Assembly (NCBI GenBank): GCA_030654835.1
Contig: JAURWS010000030.1
Location: forward strand, 62,001 to 126,000
Source of the DNA: Gammaproteobacteria bacterium
GTDB lineage: Bacteria; Pseudomonadota; Gammaproteobacteria; Pseudomonadales; Pseudohongiellaceae
Length of the DNA: 64,000 bases
Direction: 5' to 3'
The position numbers and the translations under genes were made by a program. How positions within the stretch are numbered: the stretch's first letter is position 1; the number at the start of each line of letters is the position of its first letter. The notes below the pieces were generated by a model, which saw only the letters and a list, made by a program, of their open reading frames with translations, was not told the DNA's origin and searched no databases. Of the stretch, positions 42,608-53,563 are shown one piece after another.

Positions 42608-44659
42608 CTACGCCAGGAGCCCATCCTGCCGGAGTAGTGACTCGATTTTTGGCTCTCTGCCCATGAAGGCCGTAAACAGCTCCAGTGGGTCAGCCCCGCC
42701 ACCTCGCGAAAGCACCTGCTCCAGGAAACGAGAACCGGTATCCGGATTAAATACTCCATGTTCAGCGAAACGTGAAAACACATCAGCGGACAACACTTCT
42801 GCCCACTTGTAGCTGTAGTAACCGGCGGCATATCCTCCAGCGAATATATGGGAGAAACTGTTCTGGAAGCGGTTGAACCCGGGGGTTTCATACACCGACG
42901 TCAGGGCTCGCACCCGCTGCATCACTCGCAATACAAGGTCATCTCCCATCGGCCCGGATATCTGGTGAAGCTGGAAGTCGAACAGTGCGAACTCCAACTG
43001 CCGAACAGTTTTCATGCCAGCCTGAAAATTCCTGGCGGCCAGGAGCTTGTTGAGAAGATCGGTTGGCAAACTTTCTCCAGTCTTGTAGTGCCTGGAAATC
43101 ATGGCTATCGCGTCCGGCTCCCAGCACCAGTTTTCCATGAGCTGGCTGGGCAATTCAACCGCGTCCCACGCAACCCCATTGATGCCGGAGGAGCGTAGGT
43201 GAGTCTCACTGGTCAGCATGTGATGGAGTCCATGACCAAACTCATGGAACAGCGTAGTAACCTCATTATGGGTAAGCAATGACGGCTTCCCATCTGCACT
43301 TTGAGCAAAATTGCAGATCAGATATGCCACTGGTATCTGCACGGAACTGTCCGCCAGCTGACGCCTCGATCGACATTCCGCCATCCAGGCACCAGATTTC
43401 TTGCCTTCGCGAGTAAAAAGGTCGAAGTAGAACCGGGCAAGAACACTGCCCTCCTTCAAGATGTCAAACGCTTCTACACCGCCCGACCATAGCTCCATCT
43501 CCGCGTTCTTCTGAATTGTGACGCCGTAGAGACGCGTGGCAATCTCAAAAAGTCCTGCCTGGACCTGGTCAATGGGGAAGTACAGCCGCAACTCCTCCTG
43601 CGAAATGTCGAAGCTCTGCTTGCGGAGCTTTTCACTGAAGTAGGGAATATCCCAGGCTTCCAACGACGACTGCCCGTGTTCCGACGCTGCAAACTGTCGA
43701 AGCTCTTCATACTCACGCCTGGCAGCAGGGACCGCAAGATCCGCCAGGCCTTGCAGGAACTCGTTGACCCTGCCCACGGAACCGGCCATCTTCCTTACCA
43801 CCGACACCTCTGCGTAACTCTCGTAACCGAGCAGGCGGGCCAACTCCGCCCTGCAGCTGAGAATCTCGTCTATGACGCTTTTGTTGTCCCAATTCTGACC
43901 GGCCTCGCTTTGGTCAGAGGCTCGGGTCACATACGCCTCATAGAGTTCTCTGCGCAGTTCCCTGTTATCGGCATTGGTCATGACGCTGATGTAGCAGGGC
44001 GCATCAAGCGTCAGCACATAACCTTGGAGCCCTCTGCGCCCTGCAATATCCGCCGCCCCACGCAGCGTCATCTCTGGGATGCCGCTGAGTTCAGTGACGT
44101 CGGTTACCTGCTTGCTCCACGCCATGGTGGCGTCCAGCACGTTGTTGCTGAATGTGTTGGATAGCTTGCTCAAACGAGATTCGAGCTCTGCAAACTTCTT
44201 CTTGCGATCTTCATCCAGATCCACTCCAGCCAGACGAAATTCAAGCAGATAGTCTCGCAATATCTTGCGTTGCGAGCTGCCAAGATGCAGTTCGTCCGCC
44301 CTCCCGGCGAGCGCCTTTACAGCCTCGAACAGCGCGCGATTCTGTCCTAGCGCAGTGTAGTACTCGGTGATCATGGGCTGGCAGGTGTTATATGCCTCAC
44401 GGATTTCCGGCGTATTGCGAACGGCATTCAAATGACTCACTGTTGACCATACCTTGCTGAGCCTGTCTTCCATGTCATCAAGTGGCGCCATCAGGCTTTG
44501 CCAGTCGGGGTCAGTCTTGTTGGCTGGAGCGTCAATTATCGTGCTCAGCCGCGATCTGTTATCCGCAAGAACGACACTTACCGCCGGCTCTATGTGTTCG
44601 GCGCCAATGGTGGAAAAGCGTGGCAATTCTTCGAAGTGCAGCAGGGGATTGCTAGTCAT
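42608..44659 (-). CDS. prlC: oligopeptidase A (M3 metallopeptidase)
   Basis: 683 residues, the usual length. The zinc site HEFGHGLHHML and the downstream Glu region (ELPSQLMENW) are complete. It degrades signal peptides and small peptides in the cytoplasm. It is divergent from the gamma carbonic anhydrase gene, as in Pseudomonas. Confidence 0.96.
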   Translation of the reverse strand: MTSNPLLHFEELPRFSTIGAEHIEPAVSVVLADNRSRLSTIIDAPANKTDPDWQSLMAPLDDMEDRLSKVWSTVSHLNAVRNTPEIREAYNTCQPMITEYYTALGQNRALFEAVKALAGRADELHLGSSQRKILRDYLLEFRLAGVDLDEDRKKKFAELESRLSKLSNTFSNNVLDATMAWSKQVTDVTELSGIPEMTLRGAADIAGRRGLQGYVLTLDAPCYISVMTNADNRELRRELYEAYVTRASDQSEAGQNWDNKSVIDEILSCRAELARLLGYESYAEVSVVRKMAGSVGRVNEFLQGLADLAVPAARREYEELRQFAASEHGQSSLEAWDIPYFSEKLRKQSFDISQEELRLYFPIDQVQAGLFEIATRLYGVTIQKNAEMELWSGGVEAFDILKEGSVLARFYFDLFTREGKKSGAWMAECRSRRQLADSSVQIPVAYLICNFAQSADGKPSLLTHNEVTTLFHEFGHGLHHMLTSETHLRSSGINGVAWDAVELPSQLMENWCWEPDAIAMISRHYKTGESLPTDLLNKLLAARNFQAGMKTVRQLEFALFDFQLHQISGPMGDDLVLRVMQRVRALTSVYETPGFNRFQNSFSHIFAGGYAAGYYSYKWAEVLSADVFSRFAEHGVFNPDTGSRFLEQVLSRGGGADPLELFTAFMGREPKIESLLRQDGLLA

Positions 44660-44763
44660 GAGGCTCTCTTCCGGGAATACTGAATACGTGGAGTGGCCTG
44701 TATACTACTGCAAGCCCGGGTGGAATTCCCGAATCCACTTACAGAAAACTACCGAGAATCAGC

Positions 44764-45303
44764 ATGGCGATACGCGACTTTGAGCACCACACACCCGTAA
44801 TAGATGAATCCGTCTTTATCGACCCCAGTGCTGTCGTCATTGGGGACGTGATCGTCGGTCATGACAGCTCAGTCTGGCCTCTGGCGGTAATCAGAGCAGA
44901 TATTCACAAGATCAGGATTGGCAATCGATGCAGCATTCAGGATGGAACGGTCATCCACGTCACCCATGATGGTCCTTTCAACCCTGGCGGATTTCCGACG
45001 CTGATAGGCAATGAAGTTACCGTTGGCCACAAGGTGATGCTGCACGGATGCATCATCGGAGACAGAGTCTTGGTCGGGATGGGCGCCATTCTCATGGATG
45101 GCGTTACGGTCGAGTCAGACGTGGTAATCGGTGGTGGCAGTCTCGTTCCGCCGGGCAAGACACTTGTCAGCGGCTACTTGTATATGGGCTCACCTGTTAA
45201 ACAGGTCCGGAAACTGACGGAAAAGGAGTTGGAGTATTTCAGTTATACCGCAGGCAAGTACGTGGAGCTGAAAAATCGCCACAGGAAGGCATTGGAAATA
45301 TGA
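44764..45303 (+). CDS. gamma-class carbonic anhydrase family protein (YrdA-like)
   Basis: 179 residues of left-handed beta-helix hexapeptide repeats. The three zinc His positions of the family are visible (VIHVTHDG, then VGHKVMLHGC). A C-terminal helix follows. Many members have little or no measured anhydrase activity, so the reaction is uncertain. It is convergent with aroE. Confidence 0.92.
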   Translation: MAIRDFEHHTPVIDESVFIDPSAVVIGDVIVGHDSSVWPLAVIRADIHKIRIGNRCSIQDGTVIHVTHDGPFNPGGFPTLIGNEVTVGHKVMLHGCIIGDRVLVGMGAILMDGVTVESDVVIGGGSLVPPGKTLVSGYLYMGSPVKQVRKLTEKELEYFSYTAGKYVELKNRHRKALEI

Positions 45304-45312
45304 AGCCGGGCT

Positions 45313-46143
45313 CTAACCGGGCGCGACCAGCCCTGCGCGCAGGGCCGCGATGACGCTCGCCGTCTCCGGCCTGACTCCTCGCCACAAGTAAAAGGACTCT
45401 GCGGCCTGTTCGACCAGCATGCCGACGCCGTTGAGCGCCTTCAAAGCCCCATGACTTTTTGCCCAGCTCTGGAAGAGCGTATCTCCCCGTCCATAGATCA
45501 TGTCGTAACACCAGGCTTCAGGACCAACGATGGAGCCGGACAGCGGCGGCAGCTCCCCCGCGAGTCCGGCGGACGTACCATTAATGATCAGATCGAAGCT
45601 ATGCCCCTGCAGCTGGTCAAACCCAAGCGCCTGCATCTGGCCTGTCGAACTGAACAGGTCAACCAGAGTCTGTGCTCTTGAAGCCGTTCTGTTGACGATA
45701 GTGATACTGGCTGGTTTCTCCACGAGCAGCCTGGGCAATACGCCACGCACAGCGCCGCCCGCCCCAACGATCAGTACCTGCTTCCCGGCTATACTCCCAC
45801 CATGGTTGGAAACAATATCCCTCAGCATTCCTGTGCCGTCGGTGTTATCGCCTAGAAGCCGCCCTTCGGAATTTTGATACAGAGTGTTGACTGCCCCGGC
45901 CAGTTGCGCGGCCACACTGCGAACCTCAGCCAGTGCCCAGGCGTTCTCCTTGAATGGCACTGTGACGTTCAAACCTTTTCCACCGGACGCAAAGAAGCTC
46001 TTCACTCGCGAATCGAAGTCATCCAGTGGAATCTCTTCGGCTGTGTATACGAGTTGCTGGCCAGTCTGTTGTGCAAACCTGGCGTGGATCCACGGCGATC
46101 TGCTGTGCTTTACCGGATTGCCAAATACCGAATATCGATCCAA
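45313..46143 (-). CDS. aroE: shikimate dehydrogenase
   Basis: 276 residues from a TTG start preceded by GGAGG. Substrate residues are visible (SRSPWIH, NVTVPFKE, NTDGTGM), and the NADP-binding loop is GAGGAVRG with the NRT signature (VNRTASR). It reduces 3-dehydroshikimate in aromatic amino acid synthesis. It follows hemF. Confidence 0.95.
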   Translation of the reverse strand: MDRYSVFGNPVKHSRSPWIHARFAQQTGQQLVYTAEEIPLDDFDSRVKSFFASGGKGLNVTVPFKENAWALAEVRSVAAQLAGAVNTLYQNSEGRLLGDNTDGTGMLRDIVSNHGGSIAGKQVLIVGAGGAVRGVLPRLLVEKPASITIVNRTASRAQTLVDLFSSTGQMQALGFDQLQGHSFDLIINGTSAGLAGELPPLSGSIVGPEAWCYDMIYGRGDTLFQSWAKSHGALKALNGVGMLVEQAAESFYLWRGVRPETASVIAALRAGLVAPG

Positions 46144-46166
46144 TTTCGCCTCCGGTCGGTCAGGGG

Positions 46167-47126
<960 letters not shown>

Positions 47127-47130
47127 TCAA

Positions 47131-47703
47131 TTATCCGCGCAGGACCTGTCCGGACAGTAAGTCGATAATTCTGGAGGGCTTTGCCCCATCGCCCAGCTTG
47201 CCATGCAGCACTCCATCGATCTCTCGACCCAGATGTTTGACAACCTGCAATGCTGTCTTTGGCGGACGTTGTCCTGTCCTGTTGGCCGAGGTAGAGACCA
47301 GAGGTGCACCGAACCGGAGGCAGAGGGCAACGACCAGCGGGTGGGACGATACTCTCACCGCCACACTGTCGTGTTCACCTTTAATCCAGTCAGGAATCTT
47401 TTGATTGTAGTCCGGGACAAGCCAGGTATTCGGACCCGGCCACGTGGCCAGCATTCGCCTTCTCTGTGAAGGTGTCAGTGGATCAAGCAAATTTTCTATT
47501 TGATCAATAGAGCCGGCCACCAGAATAAGACCCTTGGCAACTGGCCGCTTCTTGATTTGTAGAAGCCGCAGGGTTGCCGCCTCGTTCTCTGGATCACATC
47601 CCAAACCCCAGATGGCCTCGGTGGGATAGGCAATCACCTCACCGTTGAGCAGCGAATTTGCAGCTTGTGCCACCTGCCAGCTATTCAACGCTGCTGTCGC
47701 CAC
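47131..47703 (-). CDS. tsaC: threonylcarbamoyl-AMP synthase TsaC (YrdC)
   Basis: 190 residues from GTG with GGAG upstream. The YrdC fold is marked by AYPTEAIWGLGCD, KKRPVAKGLILV and PLVSTSANRTGQ. It activates threonine with bicarbonate and ATP for the t6A37 modification of tRNA. It is the short form, without the Sua5 C-terminal domain. Confidence 0.94.
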   Translation of the reverse strand: MATAALNSWQVAQAANSLLNGEVIAYPTEAIWGLGCDPENEAATLRLLQIKKRPVAKGLILVAGSIDQIENLLDPLTPSQRRRMLATWPGPNTWLVPDYNQKIPDWIKGEHDSVAVRVSSHPLVVALCLRFGAPLVSTSANRTGQRPPKTALQVVKHLGREIDGVLHGKLGDGAKPSRIIDLLSGQVLRG

Positions 47704-47723
47704 TGCGCCGCTCCTGGAACTGT

Positions 47724-48227
47724 CTATTTGCGAGCTTCCTGCAGCGCCCGATCCTGAGCCTGCACATTTTCAGCCTTCTGCTCCCGTTCGGCCTTCACAC
47801 GCAACGCAAGAGCTTCATCTTTGAGCGCGAGTATCTGCGCCGCAAGATAGCCTGCGTTCTTGGCGCCAGTCTTGCCAATCGCAACAGTTGCAACGGGAAT
47901 TCCTGCCGGCATCTGCACAGTTGAGAGCAGCGAGTCCATTCCCTGCATGGGGCCGGAATCAATAGGCACACCGATGACGGGCTTCAATGTGTGAGCCGCA
48001 ACAGCGCCAGCCAGATGTGCGGCCAGCCCCGCACCGGCAATAAACACTTCACAACCACGAGATACCGCATCAGCAATATATTGCTGAGTCGCCGCCGGTG
48101 TCCGGTGAGCCGATGTGATTTTCATTTCGCAGCGGATTCCGAGGCTGCCAAGAACATCAGCAGCTCCTTGCATCACAGACAGGTCTGATTCGGACCCCAT
48201 GAGTACCGCCACAAACACACCAGTCAT
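47724..48227 (-). CDS. purE: N5-carboxyaminoimidazole ribonucleotide mutase PurE
   Basis: 167 residues from the ATG at 48227, preceded by AGAGG; a longer frame to 48257 is less likely. The class I PurE motifs are present ([33 protein letters not shown]). It rearranges N5-CAIR to CAIR in purine synthesis. The partner purK is not beside it. An alanine/glutamine-rich C-terminal tail extends beyond the usual end. Confidence 0.93.
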   Translation of the reverse strand: MTGVFVAVLMGSESDLSVMQGAADVLGSLGIRCEMKITSAHRTPAATQQYIADAVSRGCEVFIAGAGLAAHLAGAVAAHTLKPVIGVPIDSGPMQGMDSLLSTVQMPAGIPVATVAIGKTGAKNAGYLAAQILALKDEALALRVKAEREQKAENVQAQDRALQEARK

Positions 48228-48297
48228 CACATCACCTCTACAGGAATTTTTGAGCACGTGAAATTACAGCAGTCTGTTTGGGGTTGCAATAGCGTGC

Positions 48298-49440
48298 TCA
48301 GCTCAAAGCATAGCGACCCGATTCACAGCGAATTCTGCCACTCAACTCTAACCTCAGCAGTATCGTGTGCAATGCTGACAACTCTATATTCACGCGCTCG
48401 ATCAAATTGTCGACCGTCACGGGATCGTAACCAATCTGCTGCAAAACTTCTCGCTCTTCTTTTCCAGTTACCTTGTCGCCCGTTGTCGCAGGGCTTTCAA
48501 CAACTGCGTGCTCAACTCGTGGAATTCCAAGAGACTCGATCTGAAATTCAACCAGAGAACGGAGCTGTTCTATTACCTGCTCAGAAGAGTCGACAAGTGT
48601 AGCGCCTTCGCGAATCATTCGATGGCAACCGCGGCTCTGCGGGTTGCGAATCGAGCCGGGAACGGCAAACACTTCGCGATTCTGCTCGATTGCCATTCGC
48701 GCCGTAATCAGCGAGCCACTTCTTTCCGCCGCCTCTATGACGATAACTCCCAGACTCATCCCAGTTATGATGCGATTGCGCTTCGGAAAGTGTTCTGCAC
48801 GAGCAGCGCTGCCAAGGGGCAATTCGGAGACCAGCGCTCCGGTGTGGCAAATCTCCTGAGCCAAGTGGAAATTGCTCGACGGGTACACCTTGTCCACCCC
48901 GCAGCCCAGGACCCCAACCGTGGCGGCCTTCGCCTTGCAGGCTGAGACATGCGCAGCAGTATCAATCCCTCGGGCGAGACCACTGCAAATGGAGAACCCT
49001 CGGCTCACCAGATCACTCGCGAACAGAGCAGCCACTTCACGCCCGTCGACGCTGCAATGGCGACTGCCGACAATCGCTACTTGCGGGAGCAGCAATGTCT
49101 CCGGTCGGCCTCGGACAAACAGCCATGGAGGAGGGTCGACAATCTCCTTGAGCAGGGGAGGGTAGGCACTGTCACGACGCGTGATGATGTAGTTGCCAGG
49201 CTGTTGACACCACAACAACACCTTAGTCGCATGCGGCGGTGCAACCGTTTGCCTCAGCGCACGCCGAATTTGCGTGAGTATCTCCGGGGATGCCCCATAC
49301 GCAGCGAGGCCAGGTGCATCCACGATTTCCTGCAGAGAATCGAAGTCACGCAGCAGTCTGCTTATGACGGCGGAGGAGACAGTGGAGCATTCGGACAGGG
49401 TAAGCCATTGACTCAGAAAATACTGGTCCATTTCGATCAT
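48298..49440 (-). CDS. dprA: DNA-processing protein DprA
   Basis: 380 residues. The Rossmann-like core has IVGSRHCSVDG, SGLARGIDTAAH and FPKRNRIITGMS. A C-terminal winged-helix (DprA-WH) region follows (about 310-380, VTGKEEREVLQQIGYDPVTVDNL). It loads RecA on incoming single strands during transformation. It is followed by purE on the same strand. Confidence 0.95.
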   Translation of the reverse strand: MIEMDQYFLSQWLTLSECSTVSSAVISRLLRDFDSLQEIVDAPGLAAYGASPEILTQIRRALRQTVAPPHATKVLLWCQQPGNYIITRRDSAYPPLLKEIVDPPPWLFVRGRPETLLLPQVAIVGSRHCSVDGREVAALFASDLVSRGFSICSGLARGIDTAAHVSACKAKAATVGVLGCGVDKVYPSSNFHLAQEICHTGALVSELPLGSAARAEHFPKRNRIITGMSLGVIVIEAAERSGSLITARMAIEQNREVFAVPGSIRNPQSRGCHRMIREGATLVDSSEQVIEQLRSLVEFQIESLGIPRVEHAVVESPATTGDKVTGKEEREVLQQIGYDPVTVDNLIERVNIELSALHTILLRLELSGRIRCESGRYALS

Positions 49441-49478
49441 CCTTGATCAGAAGGTTCAAGTGCGCATTATCTTGCCCA

Positions 49479-50534
49479 TCAGGGCGTTCGTACATGGCTC
49501 CCCGCCACGGCTGGTTCGGTCAGAGACAGGATGACGCCATAACTGACTTTGTCGAAAATCTTGTAGGTCATGAGAATCCCGATCTCTGTAGAAGGCAGCT
49601 CTACCCTCTTGCCGGTAACGGGGTCACGTACAGTCTCGCCGGTCTTGTAAATTGACAACACATCCCCCGACTTGAGCCCGTCACGCTGTCCCAGATCCAT
49701 GACGACTGATTCAAACTGCGCCGCCTTGCTCTCATTATTGAGCAATCCGACAATACTCCCTTCAAGATTCCCGGCGGGAGTGGAGGGGAAAAAATTCTGA
49801 TTGATGGGACTGGTCTCGCGAGGCAGTAGTCTGTCACCAGCCTTGAGTTCTTCTTTGCTGCCTGAAACGAGCGCCTTGCGCAGATCACCGCCCTCGTCGG
49901 ACACTATCTCCACAGACCCGAGATTGATGGCTTCCTGCCCCAAAAACTCATCGCCTTTTTTGTCCTCGTAGGCGACTCCCAGCCGGAAGACATCGTAACT
50001 ATTGACCCCGGTTTCCCAGTTTCCTCGCGCATAGACCTCATGGCCAGCTCCGACTATGAGATTTCCTGCGGCACTTGCGAGAATGTAAGGAGAAGACTCG
50101 AAAGTCTCGATATCGACGATACGATTGTCCACCAGAAATCCCGACAGCGCTTGACGAGGAATAGCAGGAATCGGGCTGAGCAGAGGGGCTTCGCGAACCT
50201 GCGGGCTCAATCGGACGGCAGGGCGTGTGCCGCGATCCAGCACCACACGCGGACTACCATCCACGTAAACTAGGCTCAACGTATCTCCCGGGTAGATCAG
50301 ATCTGGATCACTGATAGTCGAGTTCACCTGCCAGATTTCCGGCCAGCGCCACGGATCTTCAAGAAAAATCGATGAAATGTCCCAAAGCGTGTCACCCTCT
50401 TTAACGGTATACGTCGCTGGTGCACTCGGGGAAAGCTGCAAGGTTTGCGCTTGAACACTCACCAACGTGAGCGCCATAACAATGCCAACGGTGCAAAAAG
50501 TAACTAAACTCTTCAGTCCTGACACGTTCATCAT
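49479..50534 (-). CDS. LysM-domain periplasmic protein
   Basis: 351 residues with a signal peptide (about 1-29, ending SVQA). An N-terminal LysM module (about 42-90, YTVKEGDTLWDISSIFLEDP) is expected to bind peptidoglycan. The remaining 260 residues are conserved in this family but without known catalytic motifs. It lies between dprA and the divergent def-fmt operon, as in Pseudomonas. Confidence 0.9.
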   Translation of the reverse strand: MMNVSGLKSLVTFCTVGIVMALTLVSVQAQTLQLSPSAPATYTVKEGDTLWDISSIFLEDPWRWPEIWQVNSTISDPDLIYPGDTLSLVYVDGSPRVVLDRGTRPAVRLSPQVREAPLLSPIPAIPRQALSGFLVDNRIVDIETFESSPYILASAAGNLIVGAGHEVYARGNWETGVNSYDVFRLGVAYEDKKGDEFLGQEAINLGSVEIVSDEGGDLRKALVSGSKEELKAGDRLLPRETSPINQNFFPSTPAGNLEGSIVGLLNNESKAAQFESVVMDLGQRDGLKSGDVLSIYKTGETVRDPVTGKRVELPSTEIGILMTYKIFDKVSYGVILSLTEPAVAGSHVRTP

Positions 50535-50659
50535 TACAATTCCAACCTGGTGGCGGGGTTCGTTATCTTAGCAATTAGGTATACTGAGCACTAGAAGCAG
50601 TTCACAGTACGGACATTTAATTCAGGCTTGATAGCCATACGAACGGTACAGTTAACACT

Positions 50660-51166
50660 ATGGCAATACTAGAAATTCTTGAGTTCCCGGACCTTCGGCT
50701 ACGCAAGAAGGCGGCGCCCGTGGCAGAGGTCACGGATGCGTTGAGACGGACTATCGATGACATGTTTGAAACCATGTACGGCGCCCCTGGCATTGGGCTG
50801 GCCGCGACGCAGATCAATGTACACAAACAGCTGATCGTCATCGACATATCCGAAAACAAGGACTGCCCGCTGGTATTTATCAATCCCTCGATTGAAATTA
50901 TAGACCATGAACTCGCGGAGTATGACGAGGGTTGTCTCTCAGTACCCGGATTCTATGAAACCGTCTCGCGACCACGATTAGTCCGCATCAAAGCACTGGA
51001 TCGGGATGGAAACCTGTTTGAGGTGGAAACAGACGGTTTGCTTGCGACGTGCATTCAACATGAAATGGACCATCTGAACGGCAAGCTTTTTGTGGACTAC
51101 CTTAGCGCTCTTAAACGAGAACGTATTCGCTCCAAGCTGGAGAAGGCTCACAAGGAATCCGCCTGA
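50660..51166 (+). CDS. def: peptide deformylase
   Basis: 168 residues. The three motifs are complete: [16 protein letters not shown] and HEMDHLNG, giving the Cys and two His metal ligands. It removes the formyl group from nascent proteins. It is first in the def-fmt-rsmB run. Confidence 0.97.
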   Translation: MAILEILEFPDLRLRKKAAPVAEVTDALRRTIDDMFETMYGAPGIGLAATQINVHKQLIVIDISENKDCPLVFINPSIEIIDHELAEYDEGCLSVPGFYETVSRPRLVRIKALDRDGNLFEVETDGLLATCIQHEMDHLNGKLFVDYLSALKRERIRSKLEKAHKESA

Positions 51167-51233
51167 TATCTTCAGCTCCAAACCGGGCGCTTGCGCGCCT
51201 CCAGCGGTCAAGCTCGTCTACTTCGGAATCTGC

Positions 51234-52199
51234 ATGCAGCCATTAAGAATCGTCTTCGCGGGAACCCCACCGTTTGCGGCGCAGCATCTGGAGTCGCTGC
51301 TTGCGACTGAGCACAGGATTGTCGGCGTTTACACACAACCAGATCGAGCTGCCGGACGAGGCAAACAATTGCATCCCAGTGCTGTCAAGTATCTGGCTCA
51401 AACGCACGAGCTGCCGGTTTACCAACCTGTCAGCCTGCGCTCTGTCGAAGCACAACAGACGCTTGCCGAGCTTAGGCCAGATTTGATGATTGTCGTGGCA
51501 TATGGCCTGCTGCTTCCGCAGGCCGTGCTGGATATCCCACGCTTCGGCTGCATCAACGTGCATGCTTCGCTGCTGCCACGCTGGCGCGGCGCCGCACCGA
51601 TCGAGAGGGCTCTTCTGGCGGGAGATAAGGAAACTGGTGTCACAATCATGCAGATGGACAAGGGGCTCGACACAGGGCCTATGCTTTACAAAATCCACTT
51701 GGCGATCACTGAAGACGATGACCGTCAGACACTCGAATCCCGCCTCGCAGACATTGGCAGAATTGGCCTTGTCTACTGCCTGCAGAACCTGGAGGCTCTG
51801 CGCGAGACGGCGCAAACTCAGGACGACCATCTAAGCACCTATGCCAGCAAGCTGGACAAGGCCGAGGCACTGATCAACTGGGAGCAAAGCGCGGAATCCA
51901 TCAACCTGCAAATTCGTAGCGGCATCGGCAGGACTCCTGCTTACAGCATTCTCGGCGGTGAGCGCATCCGCCTTCTGAGAGCGCGACCGAGCCCCGAGAG
52001 AACTACCGCAGTACCAGGCACTATCGTACAGGCCGACCGGGATCGTCTCAGCATTGCCTGCGCGAACTCCCTGCTCAATGTGACTCTCATGCAGTTGCCC
52101 GGCAAGAACCCGCTGTCAATTGGCGAAATCCTCAACTCCCGCAAAGAACTATTAGCACCGGGGCAGTGCTTCTCTTCAACAGAACCCATCGCGACATGA
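51234..52199 (+). CDS. fmt: methionyl-tRNA formyltransferase
   Basis: 321 residues from the ATG at 51234, preceded by GGAA; a much longer in-frame extension into def is not real. The N-terminal formyltransferase domain has IVFAGTPPFAAQHL and NVHASLLPRWRGAAPI with the catalytic Asn and His. A C-terminal OB-fold domain follows. It formylates initiator tRNA. Its stop overlaps the rsmB start (ATGA). Confidence 0.96.
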   Translation: MQPLRIVFAGTPPFAAQHLESLLATEHRIVGVYTQPDRAAGRGKQLHPSAVKYLAQTHELPVYQPVSLRSVEAQQTLAELRPDLMIVVAYGLLLPQAVLDIPRFGCINVHASLLPRWRGAAPIERALLAGDKETGVTIMQMDKGLDTGPMLYKIHLAITEDDDRQTLESRLADIGRIGLVYCLQNLEALRETAQTQDDHLSTYASKLDKAEALINWEQSAESINLQIRSGIGRTPAYSILGGERIRLLRARPSPERTTAVPGTIVQADRDRLSIACANSLLNVTLMQLPGKNPLSIGEILNSRKELLAPGQCFSSTEPIAT

Positions 52200-53500
52200 A
52201 GTCATTGCCATTACGCGCCCATGCGGCACTCACCCTGAGCAAACTCCTCTCTCAGGAAGGCTCTCTCGCGACGCTTTCCTCAAAAACAGGGGAGTTGATC
52301 AATCCTCAGGAACGTGCGCTATTGCAGGAGATTTGCTTTGGCACCTGCCGCTGGTACTACCAGCTCAATGCGATCCTGAGACAGCTAATCGCCAAGCCGC
52401 TGAAGGAGAAAGACGCCGATCTGCACTGCCTGTTATTGATCGGCATCTATCAGCTTCATTACCTGAGGGTTCCCGATTATGCCGTCGTCAATGAGACTGT
52501 AGCGGCGACTCAGGCTCTCGGCAAGCAGTGGGCAAAAGGTCTGGTAAATGCTGTTTTGAGAAATTTCTTGCGCGATAGCGACGAGTTGCTGCAAAAGGCC
52601 AATGCCTCACAGGAATCACGATACGCTCACCCTCTGTGGCTGATAAAACGCATCCGGGCGGCATGGCCTGATCAATGGGAAGCCGTATTGGCGGCCAACA
52701 ATCAGCACCCTCCCATGACTCTGAGGGTCAATGGCAGCCGGATCTCCAGAGCAGACTATTTGCAGCGTCTGGAGCAGGCCGGTGTGGTGGCGCATCCTGG
52801 CGCATTGGCAGACACCTCCATTTACCTGGAAAGCCCTTGCCCCGTGGACTCACTGCCCGGCTTCAGGGAAGGTTTGGTCAGTGTTCAGGATGAAGCGTCG
52901 CAATTGATACCTGAGCTCATGGCTCTCGAACCGGGCCTTTCCATTCTCGACGCCTGCGCCGCACCAGGAGGAAAAACCTGTCATATTCTTGAAAGCGTAC
53001 GCTCACCAAATCGAGTGGTTGCAATCGACAACGACGCTCGCAGGCTGGAGAGGCTGCATCAGAATCTCGCGCGTTTGCAGCTCTCGGCTGAGGTTCTCGT
53101 GGCAGACGCCAGTGTAGTAAAAGACTGGTGGGAAGGTGAGCCGTTCGACAGAATTCTTCTGGACGCGCCATGCTCGGCAACAGGCATCATCAGGCGCCAC
53201 CCGGATATCAAACTGCTACGACGCGAAGTCGATCTGGAAAAACTGAAACAAATTCAGACGCAATTATTGAACAGCCTCTGGGCGTGTCTAAAGCCTGGTG
53301 GTCTATTGCTCTACTCGACATGCTCAGTGTTGCCAGAGGAAAACTGTGACATTATCGAGGCCTTCCTGGCGCATCAGTCCGATGCACAACATGAAGGAAT
53401 TCAGGCCGATTGGGGAGTAGAATGCGCCCGTGGCAGGCAACTGCTGCCGCTTCCTGATGGCAACGATGGCTTCTTCTTTGCCAGATTGCGGAAGCGCTGA
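52196..53500 (+). CDS. rsmB: 16S rRNA m5C967 methyltransferase RsmB (Sun)
   Basis: 434 residues from the ATG at 52196, overlapping the fmt stop. A NusB-like N-terminal domain (about 1-140) precedes the methyltransferase domain with the SAM loop (DACAAPGGKT), the release Cys in DAPCSATG and the catalytic Cys in YSTCSVLPEEN. It methylates C967 in 16S rRNA. Confidence 0.96.
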   Translation: MKSLPLRAHAALTLSKLLSQEGSLATLSSKTGELINPQERALLQEICFGTCRWYYQLNAILRQLIAKPLKEKDADLHCLLLIGIYQLHYLRVPDYAVVNETVAATQALGKQWAKGLVNAVLRNFLRDSDELLQKANASQESRYAHPLWLIKRIRAAWPDQWEAVLAANNQHPPMTLRVNGSRISRADYLQRLEQAGVVAHPGALADTSIYLESPCPVDSLPGFREGLVSVQDEASQLIPELMALEPGLSILDACAAPGGKTCHILESVRSPNRVVAIDNDARRLERLHQNLARLQLSAEVLVADASVVKDWWEGEPFDRILLDAPCSATGIIRRHPDIKLLRREVDLEKLKQIQTQLLNSLWACLKPGGLLLYSTCSVLPEENCDIIEAFLAHQSDAQHEGIQADWGVECARGRQLLPLPDGNDGFFFARLRKR

Positions 53501-53563
53501 TACGGATCTCGACATCAATCACAACGCCTGGCGATCAATGCAAAAGGTGAGCGACAACAATAA